NCBI GenBank assembly: GCA_964427185.1
Contig: CAYRSN010000033.1
Coordinates: 1 to 12,865, forward strand
From: Sulfurivirga sp964427185
GTDB lineage: Bacteria > Pseudomonadota > Gammaproteobacteria > Thiomicrospirales > Thiomicrospiraceae
Length of the DNA stretch: 12,865 nucleotides
Direction of reading: 5' to 3'
The first letter of the stretch is position 1, and the number at the start of each line of letters is the position of its first letter. The position numbers and the translations under genes are program-made. A model generated the notes under the pieces. That model had not been told where the DNA came from. It did no database searches and saw only the letters and a list, made by a program, of their open reading frames with translations. Of the stretch, positions 1-8,392 are shown piece after piece.

Positions 1-838
1 GTTTGTCCACCTGATACAGTTTAAAACGCTGGGGAGCTGATTTTTTCTCCAGCTTTGTCTCTTGTGCATCTGGCAAGCGCCAGAAAAAGTCCAATCCGGT
101 GCGCTGCTCTACCTCATCAATACTCACTACAAATTTACGCAACGGCTCAAAGCCTCGTACCTTCTGCGGCACAATAAAGGCCAGTCCGTGGGGATGACCT
201 TGGCGATCAATACCGACATAAATCTTATAAAAAGCATCCGGCACATCGATCCAGGCGGTTTTCATATAATGGGGTGGGTCGTCCCAGATGGGGCCGGTCA
301 CCACCCACACTTCCTTAAACAGCTTGACAAAGTGATCCATGGCCGCCTGCTCCATGCGCTGCCATAGTTTCTGGTTCAGCCGCGAACGTTGAGGCGTGAT
401 ATTGCTCATTAGAAAGGTGGCCTCCTGCGCCTTACGGCCATAGAGTTTGGCGATGGCATAGTTGGGTGCCATATGACCGCGGTCATACCCTGAGCGGCGA
501 TAGTCATCGGGGGTGATGTGCCGCAAGGTACGCCAATCGGCTGAAAAAGACGGACGCTTACCTACCCGATAACCTTTGTCTTTAGGGTCAAACAGCCGAT
601 ACGTCACCCACAAAGGCGCAGCTTTCCATTCGGAGTAGCTGAGCATAAATCCAGGGTTACGCAGGATATGGCTGCTCAAATGGGTCAAGTTTGTCTGTGT
701 GGATTGCGGTACGCCCTGCCAGGCCATCTGTGGGCGCGCCACATAAGCTTCATAACCATACCATGCCGCGCCCAGTACGGAGGCCAGTAAAATCTTCAAC
801 CACAGGGGAAAGAAACGTTTTTTCTGTTTTTTTGCCAT
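1..838 (-). CDS. Membrane-anchored DNA/RNA non-specific endonuclease, 3' end cut by window edge
   Basis: The reading frame opens at ATG 838 and stays open to the window edge: 279 codons and no stop, so the C-terminus is missing. The family (NucA/NucG/Serratia nuclease, beta-beta-alpha-Me fold) cleaves DNA and RNA without sequence preference using a metal ion. Residues 119-126 read DRGHMAPN, the family signature, with H122 as presumed general base. SNITPQ at 145-150 supplies the presumed metal-binding Asn (N146). A basic stretch (KKQKKR) followed by a hydrophobic segment at about 9-26 looks like an uncleaved signal anchor, which would put the catalytic domain in the periplasm (inference). It starts 9 nt after the hemY stop and is probably the last or a late gene of the hem operon. 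No strong Shine-Dalgarno is visible. The family call is secure; its role in this operon is unknown. Confidence 0.9.
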   Translation of the reverse strand, partial: MAKKQKKRFFPLWLKILLASVLGAAWYGYEAYVARPQMAWQGVPQSTQTNLTHLSSHILRNPGFMLSYSEWKAAPLWVTYRLFDPKDKGYRVGKRPSFSADWRTLRHITPDDYRRSGYDRGHMAPNYAIAKLYGRKAQEATFLMSNITPQRSRLNQKLWQRMEQAAMDHFVKLFKEVWVVTGPIWDDPPHYMKTAWIDVPDAFYKIYVGIDRQGHPHGLAFIVPQKVRGFEPLRKFVVSIDEVEQRTGLDFFWRLPDAQETKLEKKSAPQRFKLYQVDK

Positions 839-847
839 GATCTTATC

Positions 848-2041
848 TTAGGAGGAAAGTTGTTTCGGTGCTTCTTGCGCCAGCACTTCTACTGCCGCCT
901 GATAGGTCAATGCCGCCTGCTCATGCTCACCAGCTTTTTCCAGACAACGTGCCAGGGTATGAAACGTTTCCAGCGTGGGCTTCACCGTGAGGCTCCGGCG
1001 CAGGTAGTCTTCCGCCTGTGCCCACAAACTGGCGGCACAGGCCAACCGTCCTGCGGTTAATAACAAAACCGGGTCATCAGCATGGACTTTAAGCCATTTC
1101 TGCACGGTTTTAAGCCTGTCCATAGGAGCCTCATCGCTCAAAAGGCCATAAAGATATACCAGCCTGTCATCCCAGTGCTTTTTCAAAGCCTTTTCCAACA
1201 GTGCTGCCAAGCCTGCACTTTCACCCAGTGCCTGTTTACGCGCCACATAGGCGGCGACCAGATCCGACTGTTGGCGCAGGGATCGGGGAATCGCATGCCA
1301 CAGGTTATCCAGTGCAGCGGTATCCTCTGCCTGATTTAACAGCCCTCCCCACATTTGTGCCTCCAAACGTGCCAGTGAGGCTTGATCCAGCGCCTTGCGG
1401 CGCTTCAGGCGCGGCAGTAAATCCCGCAGTAGCCGCCACTGTGCCATCTGCGCCAACAGGCGGGCATATTCTGCCAGCACAGCCGGGGCATCAATGCCTT
1501 CTTCCACCAGTGCCTGCAGGATTGCCAATGCCTTTTCCGGCTGTTTCTTTTTCAACAGTCGCGCCTCCACCAGATCTATGGTGGCATAGTCCTGCGGATA
1601 CAGCTTGCGTGCCTCCGCCAGATAACGGTCACGGCGTTCATAAGCGCCCTGATTGTGCGCCATACGTGCGGCGGCCAGATAGTACATGACCCCATTGTCG
1701 GAGTAACAGGCACTTTTAATCAGCGCCCGCTCTGCCTGCTGCCAGTCCCCATGCTCTTCCGCCATCAGACCTGTGCCCAAGCCGGCTTCCGCCTTGGCCA
1801 ACCGTTTCATGGCACGGCGCTGGCGCAACCGCCGGGGCAGATGCCATACCCACCCTGCCAACCGAAACACCACATAGCTGATGCCAATCAACGCCAATAT
1901 CAACGCCACCGCCAAGGTGCCGGACATCTCCACTACATAGTCGCCCCATATCAGCGCCAGCCGTCCATTATCATAAAGCGCCAGGGTGGCTAATGCCGTC
2001 AGCGCTATAAACACCACAATAAAAACAATCAAACGGGACAT
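848..2041 (-). CDS. hemY: HemY-like inner-membrane TPR protein
   Basis: This 397-aa protein has two hydrophobic segments near the N-terminus (about residues 3-23 and 41-66), then a basic stretch (PRRLRQRR) and a long alpha-helical, alanine- and leucine-rich region. TPR-like units are visible around residues 120-150 and near the C-terminus, where GRLACAASLWAQAEDYLRRS is followed by a second similar unit. Length, topology and position directly after hemX match proteobacterial HemY, a membrane protein of the hem operon. It is thought to assist late haem synthesis but has no proven enzymatic step. It is unrelated to the Gram-positive protoporphyrinogen oxidase also called HemY. The start ATG 2041 follows the hemX TAA with no gap, so the two are translationally coupled. 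The stop is TAA at 848-850. Confidence 0.88.
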   Translation of the reverse strand: MSRLIVFIVVFIALTALATLALYDNGRLALIWGDYVVEMSGTLAVALILALIGISYVVFRLAGWVWHLPRRLRQRRAMKRLAKAEAGLGTGLMAEEHGDWQQAERALIKSACYSDNGVMYYLAAARMAHNQGAYERRDRYLAEARKLYPQDYATIDLVEARLLKKKQPEKALAILQALVEEGIDAPAVLAEYARLLAQMAQWRLLRDLLPRLKRRKALDQASLARLEAQMWGGLLNQAEDTAALDNLWHAIPRSLRQQSDLVAAYVARKQALGESAGLAALLEKALKKHWDDRLVYLYGLLSDEAPMDRLKTVQKWLKVHADDPVLLLTAGRLACAASLWAQAEDYLRRSLTVKPTLETFHTLARCLEKAGEHEQAALTYQAAVEVLAQEAPKQLSS

Positions 2042-3340
2042 TTACAACGCCTCCGCACTTTTTAACGGCTGAGGCCGCTGCGGCTTTGGCAACTTGGCCA
2101 GCCGGGCATCCAGTGCTTGAACATGTGCCGGAAGCGCTTGCTTGAACAGCTGCTGCAAACGTTGTTGCGTCTGCTCAAACAGGCTAACATTGTGCGTGGT
2201 ATACGCCCACTGCAGCTGATCCAACAGCAGCAGTGCCCGCTGCTTGCTCAAATCAAAAGCCATCCACTGTTCCGGGGTGCTCAACCCTTCATCCCGTTTT
2301 CGGATTTCCACCAGACCTTTCAACCGCTCGGCCAGGGTCTGGGAGCTACTTTGTGTCTGCTCCGTATTGGAAAGTGGCTTTTCAGGCACAAGCGACAGTA
2401 CCCACTGCTTCAGTGGTACTACGATCTGCTGCCCGTCTTCTGTCTGTGCATACTGTTCCAGATAGGCCAGATCCTGCCCGATGGCTCGCAGCAGTTTGAT
2501 TTTGCTCTCATTGGGCAACTCAGACAACTGCACCAGCTGTTCCAAACTATGCAGCCGTTCTTTGGTCAGCGCCACATCCGCAGTAAGCAACCACTCGGTA
2601 TTGGTACGCAGCAGCCACTGCTGCAATGTCATGGGATCCACGCCCCCAGTAGCCGATGGTAGCTGTGGCATATCACCTTGCGGTTGGGTTTCAGCTGGTG
2701 TCTGCAGCTGACTGAACAGCTGTCCCAGCTGCCGCCCCATCTGCCTGAGCTGCTGTTCAAGCTGGCTGAGCGCTGGGGAAACCGTGTCCGCATCAGAAGG
2801 TTCTGCTTCCTGATCTCTGGCCTGCGGTGTCTGTAAATTCTGCAGAGCCTGTTGCCAGCGTTGTGCCCAGCTCTGCAATTGCTGCTGCATGCCCAACAGT
2901 TGTTTTTTAAGCAGCTCAACTTCGCCTTTGGTGACAATGGGTTCATTGGCGGGGTTGAGCACCTTTTCATTCAGTGCATCCACTTCCGTGCTAAGACTTT
3001 CTACCGTTTCTCTCAGCTCATCCAGGTGCTGATAGAAGGCTAAAGGTTCCGTATTGACTTCTTCTTCCAGGTGTTGCACACGTGCGTTCAAGGCATTTTG
3101 CGCCTCAACAAGCTCGGTCATCTGCCCTTGCTGACCCCACAGCCAGGCCACGCCGCCCAGTGCAGCGATCGCAAGCCCCCGCGCCAGCCAGTCGGCACGC
3201 TTGGAGCGTTTTGCGGCCTGTTTGTTTTGTTTGGTTTTTTCAGCCGTATTTTGCTGAGTTTTTGGTGCTTCAGTTGCTTGATTCGTTTTCTCAACCGCTT
3301 CGCTTTCAATCACGGTAGGTTCTTGTTTCATTTTGCTCAC
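2042..3340 (-). CDS. hemX: HemX-like membrane protein with coiled coil
   Basis: This 432-aa protein has a polar, Lys/Glu/Gln-rich cytoplasmic tail (residues 1-50), one membrane segment (about 51-69) and then a long Gln/Leu/Glu-rich coiled coil to about residue 225. A mainly helical C-terminal domain follows. This matches the proteobacterial HemX family, often annotated as uroporphyrin-III C-methyltransferase. No SAM-binding methyltransferase motif is visible, so that enzymatic name should not be used. The role is probably structural or assisting, together with HemY. The longest start is GTG 3340, overlapping hemD by 35 nt. ATG 3331, with GAG-rich sequence just upstream, is an equally good start and would leave a 26-nt overlap. 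The stop abuts the hemY ATG. HemX and HemY are named by context and architecture. Confidence 0.87.
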   Translation of the reverse strand: MSKMKQEPTVIESEAVEKTNQATEAPKTQQNTAEKTKQNKQAAKRSKRADWLARGLAIAALGGVAWLWGQQGQMTELVEAQNALNARVQHLEEEVNTEPLAFYQHLDELRETVESLSTEVDALNEKVLNPANEPIVTKGEVELLKKQLLGMQQQLQSWAQRWQQALQNLQTPQARDQEAEPSDADTVSPALSQLEQQLRQMGRQLGQLFSQLQTPAETQPQGDMPQLPSATGGVDPMTLQQWLLRTNTEWLLTADVALTKERLHSLEQLVQLSELPNESKIKLLRAIGQDLAYLEQYAQTEDGQQIVVPLKQWVLSLVPEKPLSNTEQTQSSSQTLAERLKGLVEIRKRDEGLSTPEQWMAFDLSKQRALLLLDQLQWAYTTHNVSLFEQTQQRLQQLFKQALPAHVQALDARLAKLPKPQRPQPLKSAEAL

Positions 3341-4061
3341 TCAAAGTTTGCAGAAGGTTAATCATACCAGCCCTGTCACTGCTGGGGGCAATGTGACACT
3401 GCCCTTGCCACCCCATGTTTCTTAATGTCTCGGCAATGCGTGCACTTAGACAGGCCAGCGGCTGTGCCATCAGCCAAGCCCTGTCCGCCGCATCCAGCCT
3501 TGCCAGCAGCGCTTCTACGCTTTCCACACTCATAGCCAGCACCAGCGGCTGCTTTGCCCGACGAAATTGTGACCAGAGCAGACACAGGCCGCAAGCTTCT
3601 CGACGATACACAATCACTTCGTCCACAGTCCAGCCTTGAGCCTGCAACGAGACTTTTAATACATTTCGGCCACCTTCTCCCTTCACAATGGCTACTTTTT
3701 GCCCTGCTTTGGCATTTTCAGGGGCAAAAACCGGCATTTTAAGTACATTTTCCGAATCAAAATTTTTCGGCAGCGAAAAAAAAGGGGGAGACCCCTTCTG
3801 ACTTGCTTGATGCAGGGCTTCTGCCGTCTGTGGGCCTATGGCGATCAACTGCCCTGCGGGTAGCTGTTTCTGTTGAGCCAGATAACAACGCACGGCATTG
3901 GTAGAAGTAAATATCCATACCTGCGCATCAGTCTGTCTGAAAGGCTGGCAATGGATATGAAGCACTGGACATTCAATGACCACATAACCCAATGCCTGCG
4001 CCGCCTCAGTGAGTACGCGCGCCTGATGAGCGGGGCGGGTATTGAGCAGGGTGTACGGCAT
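3306..4061 (-). CDS. hemD: Uroporphyrinogen-III synthase
   Basis: This 251-aa cytosolic enzyme cyclises hydroxymethylbilane, inverting ring D, to give uroporphyrinogen III, the branch point to haem, sirohaem and cobalamin. The N-terminus (LLNTRP) and the FTSTNAVRCYL segment near residues 50-60, followed by IGPQTAEAL, are typical of this poorly conserved family; length is also typical. ATG 4061 starts 3 nt after the helicase TGA, and the helicase's last codons contain GGAG, which can serve as Shine-Dalgarno. The 3' end overlaps hemX. A terminator-like hairpin and a run of eight T lie within codons 89-96; the protein reads QKGSPPFFSLP there. The call rests on weak family motifs plus strong context (hemC upstream, hemX downstream). 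Confidence 0.9.
   Translation of the reverse strand: MPYTLLNTRPAHQARVLTEAAQALGYVVIECPVLHIHCQPFRQTDAQVWIFTSTNAVRCYLAQQKQLPAGQLIAIGPQTAEALHQASQKGSPPFFSLPKNFDSENVLKMPVFAPENAKAGQKVAIVKGEGGRNVLKVSLQAQGWTVDEVIVYRREACGLCLLWSQFRRAKQPLVLAMSVESVEALLARLDAADRAWLMAQPLACLSARIAETLRNMGWQGQCHIAPSSDRAGMINLLQTLSEQNETRTYRD
3776..3797 (-). terminator. Terminator-like hairpin with T tract inside hemD
   Basis: Read on the minus (coding) strand, AAGGGG, a TCTC loop and CCCCTT form a stem that runs directly into the rest of a T8 run and then CGCTG. This is the layout of a short intrinsic terminator, but it sits in codons 89-96 of hemD in an actively translated frame. Translating ribosomes would normally mask it. It could act as a pause or attenuation site, or as a slippage site, or it may be chance. 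The stem is short (6 bp plus possible outer pairs). Confidence 0.3.
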
Positions 4062-4064
4062 GGT

Positions 4065-7000
4065 TCACTCCAGTGGGGCAAACAGGGCATCGAGCACATC
4101 AGGACTGAGTGCGCCAAGGTTGTTGCTGTTTTCATCCAACAGTGCTTCGGCCAGCGCACGTTTCTGCTGCTGCATCTCTTGAATCTTGGCTTCCACGGTA
4201 TTTTCCGTAATCAGCTTATAGACAAATACGGGCTTGTCCTGGCCGATGCGGTAGGCGCGATCCGTGGCCTGGTCTTCCACGGCGGGGTTCCACCAGGGAT
4301 CATAGTGGATGACGGTGTCCGCTGCGGTAAGATTCAGCCCTACACCGCCTGCTTTGAGGCTGATAAGAAATACGGGAACCTCACCTGCCTGAAAACGCGC
4401 CACGGGGGTCTGACGGTTGCGCGTCTGACCGGTCAGTTTGACATAATCAATATTTGCCTTATCCAGTGCCTCCTCTATGAGTTTCAGCATGGAGGTAAAT
4501 TGGGAAAACAGCAGGATCCTACGCCCTTCTGCGATCATCTCCGGTAGCATGTCCATAAGCAGATCAAGCTTGGCAGAACGTTTGACTTTTTTGGCGGCTG
4601 ACAGTTTGAGCAGGCGCGGGTCGCAACAAATCTGCCGCAGTTTCAACAGGGCATCGAGAATTTCGATCTGACTGCGTTTGAATCCTTTTTTCTCCACAGC
4701 TTTACGCACTTTTTCATGCATGCTGGCGCGCACGCTTTCATAGAGGGTGCGCTGCGCTCCTTCCAGTGCGATGCTGCGCACGATTTCGGTTTTGGGTGGC
4801 AGCTCTTTGACCACTTCTTCTTTGGTGCGCCGCAGCACAAAGGGGGCGATGCGATGGGCAAGCAGCTGAGCTCGATGCTGATCCTGTTCTTTTTCAATGG
4901 GGTTGCGGAAAGCACGACGAAACTGCTTCTCATCCCCCAGCAGGCCGGGCATGAGAAAGTCAAACAGTGCCCACAGCTCGCCCAGGTGGTTTTCCAGCGG
5001 GGTGCCAGACAGGCACAGCTTGTAGTGTGCCTTGAGACTGCGCACCACTTGTGATGCCTTGGCACGAGGGTTTTTGATGTGCTGGGCTTCATCCAGAATC
5101 AGCAGATGATAATCATGATCGCTCAATGCGGCTTCATCCCGATGCAGGAGCGGGTAGGTGGTGAGCACCACATCATGCTCGGGAATCCGATCAAACAGCT
5201 GCTTGCGCTGAGGGCCGTGCAAAGTGAGCACGGATAGCTCTGGTGCGAACTGCTCTGCCTCATGCCGCCAGTTGAACATCAGGCTGGTGGGAGCGATCAC
5301 CAACGCGGGACGATCCAATCGCCCGGCGCGCTTTTCGGTGAGGATATGCGCCAAAGTCTGCACGGTTTTACCCAGACCCATGTCATCGGCCAGAATGCCG
5401 TTGAGCTGGTACGCCCGCAGAAACTGCAACCAGCCCAATCCTTCCCGCTGATAAGGGCGCAAGGAGGCTTTAAAGCCTTCCGGCGCATCCAGCGGTGTGG
5501 GTGCCCGGGCATTTTTCAGCTTCTGCACCAGCTGTTGCAGCTGGGCGACGGCTTCCCCCTGTACAGGCAAGGTTTCCTGTGCGCTGTCTACCAACTCAGC
5601 GGCTCGCAATGGCGGTAGACGCACGCCTTGGGCAGGATCACCTTCATATAACTCCAGCAATACATCAAACACCGGCCCCAGCTGATGGGTGGGCAGCAAT
5701 ACCTGCTGACGGCCGTTCAGCCATACTGGCAGCCGATGGGTTTCGGGCAGTTCTCGCCAGTGACGCAGGGTTTTTTCATGTACCCGCACCGCCTGTGCCA
5801 GCAGCGGCACCAGATCCACCGGCTTACCGTCAATTTCCGCTTTCAGTGCGGTGTCAAACCAGCCGTGATCATCTTCTGTAAGGCTGATTTCTATGTTTTC
5901 CAGTGTTTTAAGCGGAAAGGGAAAATGCTCGTCAAACTCCACTCGCCAGCCTGCCTCCATCAATGTCGGCACCAGCTCGGCGGCCAATGTGCGCCAGCTT
6001 TCCTCATACCCCACCACCTGGGTAAAGGGGGCAGCCTGTTCCTGTTGGCAGATTTCCGGCTCAGGGCAGGTGAGCTCAAATGACTCCAGCAACATTACCG
6101 CATCCATCTCCAGCTGTGGATTGCGCTGCATGGTAATGAGCGTATCCCCCTCCAGCCGGGAGATCGGTGCCTTTTCAAAGGGGCAGGCGCGTGCGCCGTC
6201 ATAGTCAAAGGAAAGCCAGACGGCCAATTCTTCATGCATGTCATCGTATCGCTTAAATACACCAAAACGTGCTACGGGCTGGATGTTTTTCACACCTGTC
6301 TGTTTGCGCCTGATCGATTTTGGCTGGGGCAAACCCATACCCTCAAGTGCCTTGCGCACCTGTTTCACATCCTTTGGCTCAACAGGCGGGGCGCTGAGCC
6401 ACCAGACCCAGTCAATGGGTTGCTTACTGTCTGCAGGGCCGGCCTCCCCGTGGTCTGTGTCCACATACCAAGGCGGATCAAGAGGCAGCAGCCACTCAAA
6501 AGGCGGATCGCTCTCCCAACGAGGTAGCTGCATGCCGCTGTCATCCACCACCCAGGCAGGGGTCACCGAACGGGCTGAGCCTTCCCGAAGTGGCACCACT
6601 TCCTGCCAAAAACAGCGCCCAGTGGCCAGCAAAGATTTGAACAGCACCTGATCATGAGGTTTGAGAATGGGGCATCTTTCATTACCGTGCCACTTAATAC
6701 GTAACATCAGCTGTGCCAGAAGATCCAGATCCTCCGGCATCATATACCCGGGTGGATGAAAATTGGGGCCAATGCGATCCAGATTGAATGACTGGGTGTT
6801 GCCCAGGCTATCGTCCTTGCGCACATAGGCTACCAGCGGCGTAACAATCACCTCCGGTCTGCCTTCATAAAGATCAGAAATGATGCCTACACTGTAGATC
6901 AACTTTTGTTTGGATGTGCTGCGCGCTCTGGGCGTAGAGTCAAAATCTGTCTTGCCTGTTTTTGCAGCCGCCAGCCACTTTTGTAAATCGTCCGCCTGCA

Positions 7001-7325
7001 TATCTCGCGCGCCTGCAGCAGATCGCAGGGTATTTCGCTGCGCCATAGCAGTAAAAAACAGTGCCACGGCATGCTTGCAGTTATACCCCACCGGACAGGT
7101 ACATCTGGCCTCAAGCGGCAGCCCCTTCTCCACATCGTCAAGATACAGTGCCGTTTCATAAAGTTCACCGCCACTGCCGTGCACATCCCCCCATAGAATC
7201 CGCCTGTCCTCATCCCAGTCGCAAAAGATGACCTTACCCTGCCGGGCATACTCAATGCCCCGGTCAATAAAACGCTTTTCAAAGGCATCCAGCAGCCACT
7301 GTAGCTTCAGTTCCGGCATCGCCAC
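4065..7325 (-). CDS. SNF2-family helicase/ATPase with N-terminal SWIM zinc finger
   Basis: This 1086-aa protein has a SWIM zinc-binding motif at C75-x-C77-x5-C83-x-H85 (CTCPVGYNCKHA), a long middle region without motifs I recognise (about 100-620), and then a complete SNF2 ATPase. Walker A is DMGLGKT (K653), the Walker B/DEAQH box is at 745-749, motif III is SGTPLENHLGELW, motif V is LKAGGVGLNLTAAD, and motif VI is DRAYRIGQ (from D1022). The family translocates on double-stranded DNA and remodels DNA-protein complexes; SWIM domains bind DNA or protein. The substrate is unknown. The start is GTG 7325, 3 nt after the hemC stop with GGAG about 11 nt upstream. ATG 7319 is possible but too far from that site. 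It lies between hemC and hemD, which are usually adjacent. All motifs look intact, so it is presumably active. Confidence 0.95.
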   Translation of the reverse strand: MAMPELKLQWLLDAFEKRFIDRGIEYARQGKVIFCDWDEDRRILWGDVHGSGGELYETALYLDDVEKGLPLEARCTCPVGYNCKHAVALFFTAMAQRNTLRSAAGARDMQADDLQKWLAAAKTGKTDFDSTPRARSTSKQKLIYSVGIISDLYEGRPEVIVTPLVAYVRKDDSLGNTQSFNLDRIGPNFHPPGYMMPEDLDLLAQLMLRIKWHGNERCPILKPHDQVLFKSLLATGRCFWQEVVPLREGSARSVTPAWVVDDSGMQLPRWESDPPFEWLLPLDPPWYVDTDHGEAGPADSKQPIDWVWWLSAPPVEPKDVKQVRKALEGMGLPQPKSIRRKQTGVKNIQPVARFGVFKRYDDMHEELAVWLSFDYDGARACPFEKAPISRLEGDTLITMQRNPQLEMDAVMLLESFELTCPEPEICQQEQAAPFTQVVGYEESWRTLAAELVPTLMEAGWRVEFDEHFPFPLKTLENIEISLTEDDHGWFDTALKAEIDGKPVDLVPLLAQAVRVHEKTLRHWRELPETHRLPVWLNGRQQVLLPTHQLGPVFDVLLELYEGDPAQGVRLPPLRAAELVDSAQETLPVQGEAVAQLQQLVQKLKNARAPTPLDAPEGFKASLRPYQREGLGWLQFLRAYQLNGILADDMGLGKTVQTLAHILTEKRAGRLDRPALVIAPTSLMFNWRHEAEQFAPELSVLTLHGPQRKQLFDRIPEHDVVLTTYPLLHRDEAALSDHDYHLLILDEAQHIKNPRAKASQVVRSLKAHYKLCLSGTPLENHLGELWALFDFLMPGLLGDEKQFRRAFRNPIEKEQDQHRAQLLAHRIAPFVLRRTKEEVVKELPPKTEIVRSIALEGAQRTLYESVRASMHEKVRKAVEKKGFKRSQIEILDALLKLRQICCDPRLLKLSAAKKVKRSAKLDLLMDMLPEMIAEGRRILLFSQFTSMLKLIEEALDKANIDYVKLTGQTRNRQTPVARFQAGEVPVFLISLKAGGVGLNLTAADTVIHYDPWWNPAVEDQATDRAYRIGQDKPVFVYKLITENTVEAKIQEMQQQKRALAEALLDENSNNLGALSPDVLDALFAPLE

Positions 7326-7328
7326 GGT

Positions 7329-8276
7329 TCATTTCACTCCATCGGGATAGTGCTGATAAATTTCTGCAAGAATTTCACCCACTCCCTGCGCCAGCAGGGC
7401 ATCCGCCACGGTTTCGCCCAAAGCTTCCGGCGCGGTGCGCGAGCCGCGGGCTTCAGCACGAATCATGCACTTGCCTTCCAGATCGGCTACAAAAGCACGC
7501 AGCCAGAGTGTATCGCCTTCCAGCACGGCATAGCCGCCAATGGGTACCTGACAGCCGCCCTGCAGTTTGCGGTTCATAGCGCGCTCGGCACGCACGCAGT
7601 CGGCAGTGTCAGCATCGTTCAACACACTGACCAGTGTGGCGGTTTCTGAATCTTCGGCCAAAATCTCAATCCCCAGCGCGCCTTGTGCTACGGCAGGCAG
7701 GCTGATTTCGGGGGAAAGCTCCTCTCGGATACGCTCACCCATACCCAGCCGCTGCAATCCGGAAGTGGCCAGAATAATGGCGTCATAGTCGCCTGCATCC
7801 AGCTTGGCCAGGCGGGTGTTGACGTTGCCGCGCAGATCACGAATATTCAAATCGGGACGCAGGGCTTTAAGCTGTGCCTTACGCCTAAGGCTGGAGGTAC
7901 CCAGCACCGCACCTTGCGGCAATGCGTCCAGCGTGTCATAGCGGTTGGAGACAAAGGCATCGGTGGGTGCATGGCGCTTGAGAATGGCGCTCAGGGCAAA
8001 ACCTTTCGGCAGCACCATGGGCACATCTTTCAAAGAGTGCACCGCCAGATCTGCCTGCCCGGCCAGCATACGCTGCTCCAGCTCCTTGGTGAACAAGCCT
8101 TTGCCACCGATTTTAGCCAGCGGCACATCCAAAATCTTGTCCCCCTGAGTAGACATGCCCACAATCTCTACGGACAAACCGGGATGGGCGGCCTGTAGCT
8201 GCTTGCGAACAAATTCCGCTTGCCACATGGCAAGGGGGCTTTTACGGGTGGCGATGGTGAGGGTAGATTTACCCAT
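7329..8276 (-). CDS. hemC: Hydroxymethylbilane synthase (porphobilinogen deaminase)
   Basis: This cytosolic 315-aa enzyme condenses four porphobilinogens into hydroxymethylbilane, the HemD substrate. Family blocks are all present: ATRKSPLAMWQ at 9-19, GGKGLFTKELE near 58-67, HSLKDVP with catalytic D84, GTSSLRRKAQL, DLRGNVNTRL, and LQGGCQVPIGGYA with C242, which carries the dipyrromethane cofactor. D84 and C242 have the same numbers as in the E. coli enzyme. ATG 8276 is preceded by AAGGA at good spacing. An overlapping ATG 4 nt upstream is out of frame. It is the first gene of the minus-strand operon, transcribed away from the thioredoxin-like gene. Its TGA is 3 nt before the helicase start. 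Confidence 0.98.
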   Translation of the reverse strand: MGKSTLTIATRKSPLAMWQAEFVRKQLQAAHPGLSVEIVGMSTQGDKILDVPLAKIGGKGLFTKELEQRMLAGQADLAVHSLKDVPMVLPKGFALSAILKRHAPTDAFVSNRYDTLDALPQGAVLGTSSLRRKAQLKALRPDLNIRDLRGNVNTRLAKLDAGDYDAIILATSGLQRLGMGERIREELSPEISLPAVAQGALGIEILAEDSETATLVSVLNDADTADCVRAERAMNRKLQGGCQVPIGGYAVLEGDTLWLRAFVADLEGKCMIRAEARGSRTAPEALGETVADALLAQGVGEILAEIYQHYPDGVK

Positions 8277-8392
8277 GCATGATTCCTTTCTTTAAACGTC
8301 GAGACATATCTTATATTCTCTAAAAACAAGTTAGGAAACCTGTTACGTTTTGTGGATGCTTTAGCACCTTGTTTAGACATACAATATACATT
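8277..8392. promoter_or_regulatory. Divergent promoter region, hem operon and thioredoxin-like/argH unit
   Basis: This 116-bp AT-rich gap between divergent starts must carry promoters in both directions. Towards hemC, AGGAAA (8333-8338) and CTTATA (8310-8315) read on the minus strand as TTTCCT, 17 nt, TATAAG: a fair -10 and a poor -35. Towards the plus strand, TACAAT at 8380-8385 could be a -10. That would put transcription start almost at ATG 8393, and no Shine-Dalgarno is visible before that ATG. No operator or riboswitch was recognised. The need for promoters is inferred from layout; the exact boxes are weak guesses. Confidence 0.35.

Noticed and set aside
2042..3340. HemX as uroporphyrin-III C-methyltransferase
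   Set aside because: No SAM-binding methyltransferase motif is present. The protein is a membrane segment plus coiled coil, so the common database name is misleading.
3873..4547. 224-codon open frame on the plus strand opposite hemD and the helicase
   Set aside because: It is antisense to two strongly supported genes, with no start signal and no motif of its own.
1..7325. Helicase plus nuclease as an antiviral defence module
   Set aside because: The nuclease appears to be exported and is separated from the helicase by hemD, hemX and hemY. No other defence-type gene, integrase or compositional shift is present.
8369..8392. TTG start upstream of ATG 8393 for the thioredoxin-like gene
   Set aside because: ATG 8393 begins a canonical signal peptide directly; the extra residues would precede its basic start and no ribosome site supports the TTG.
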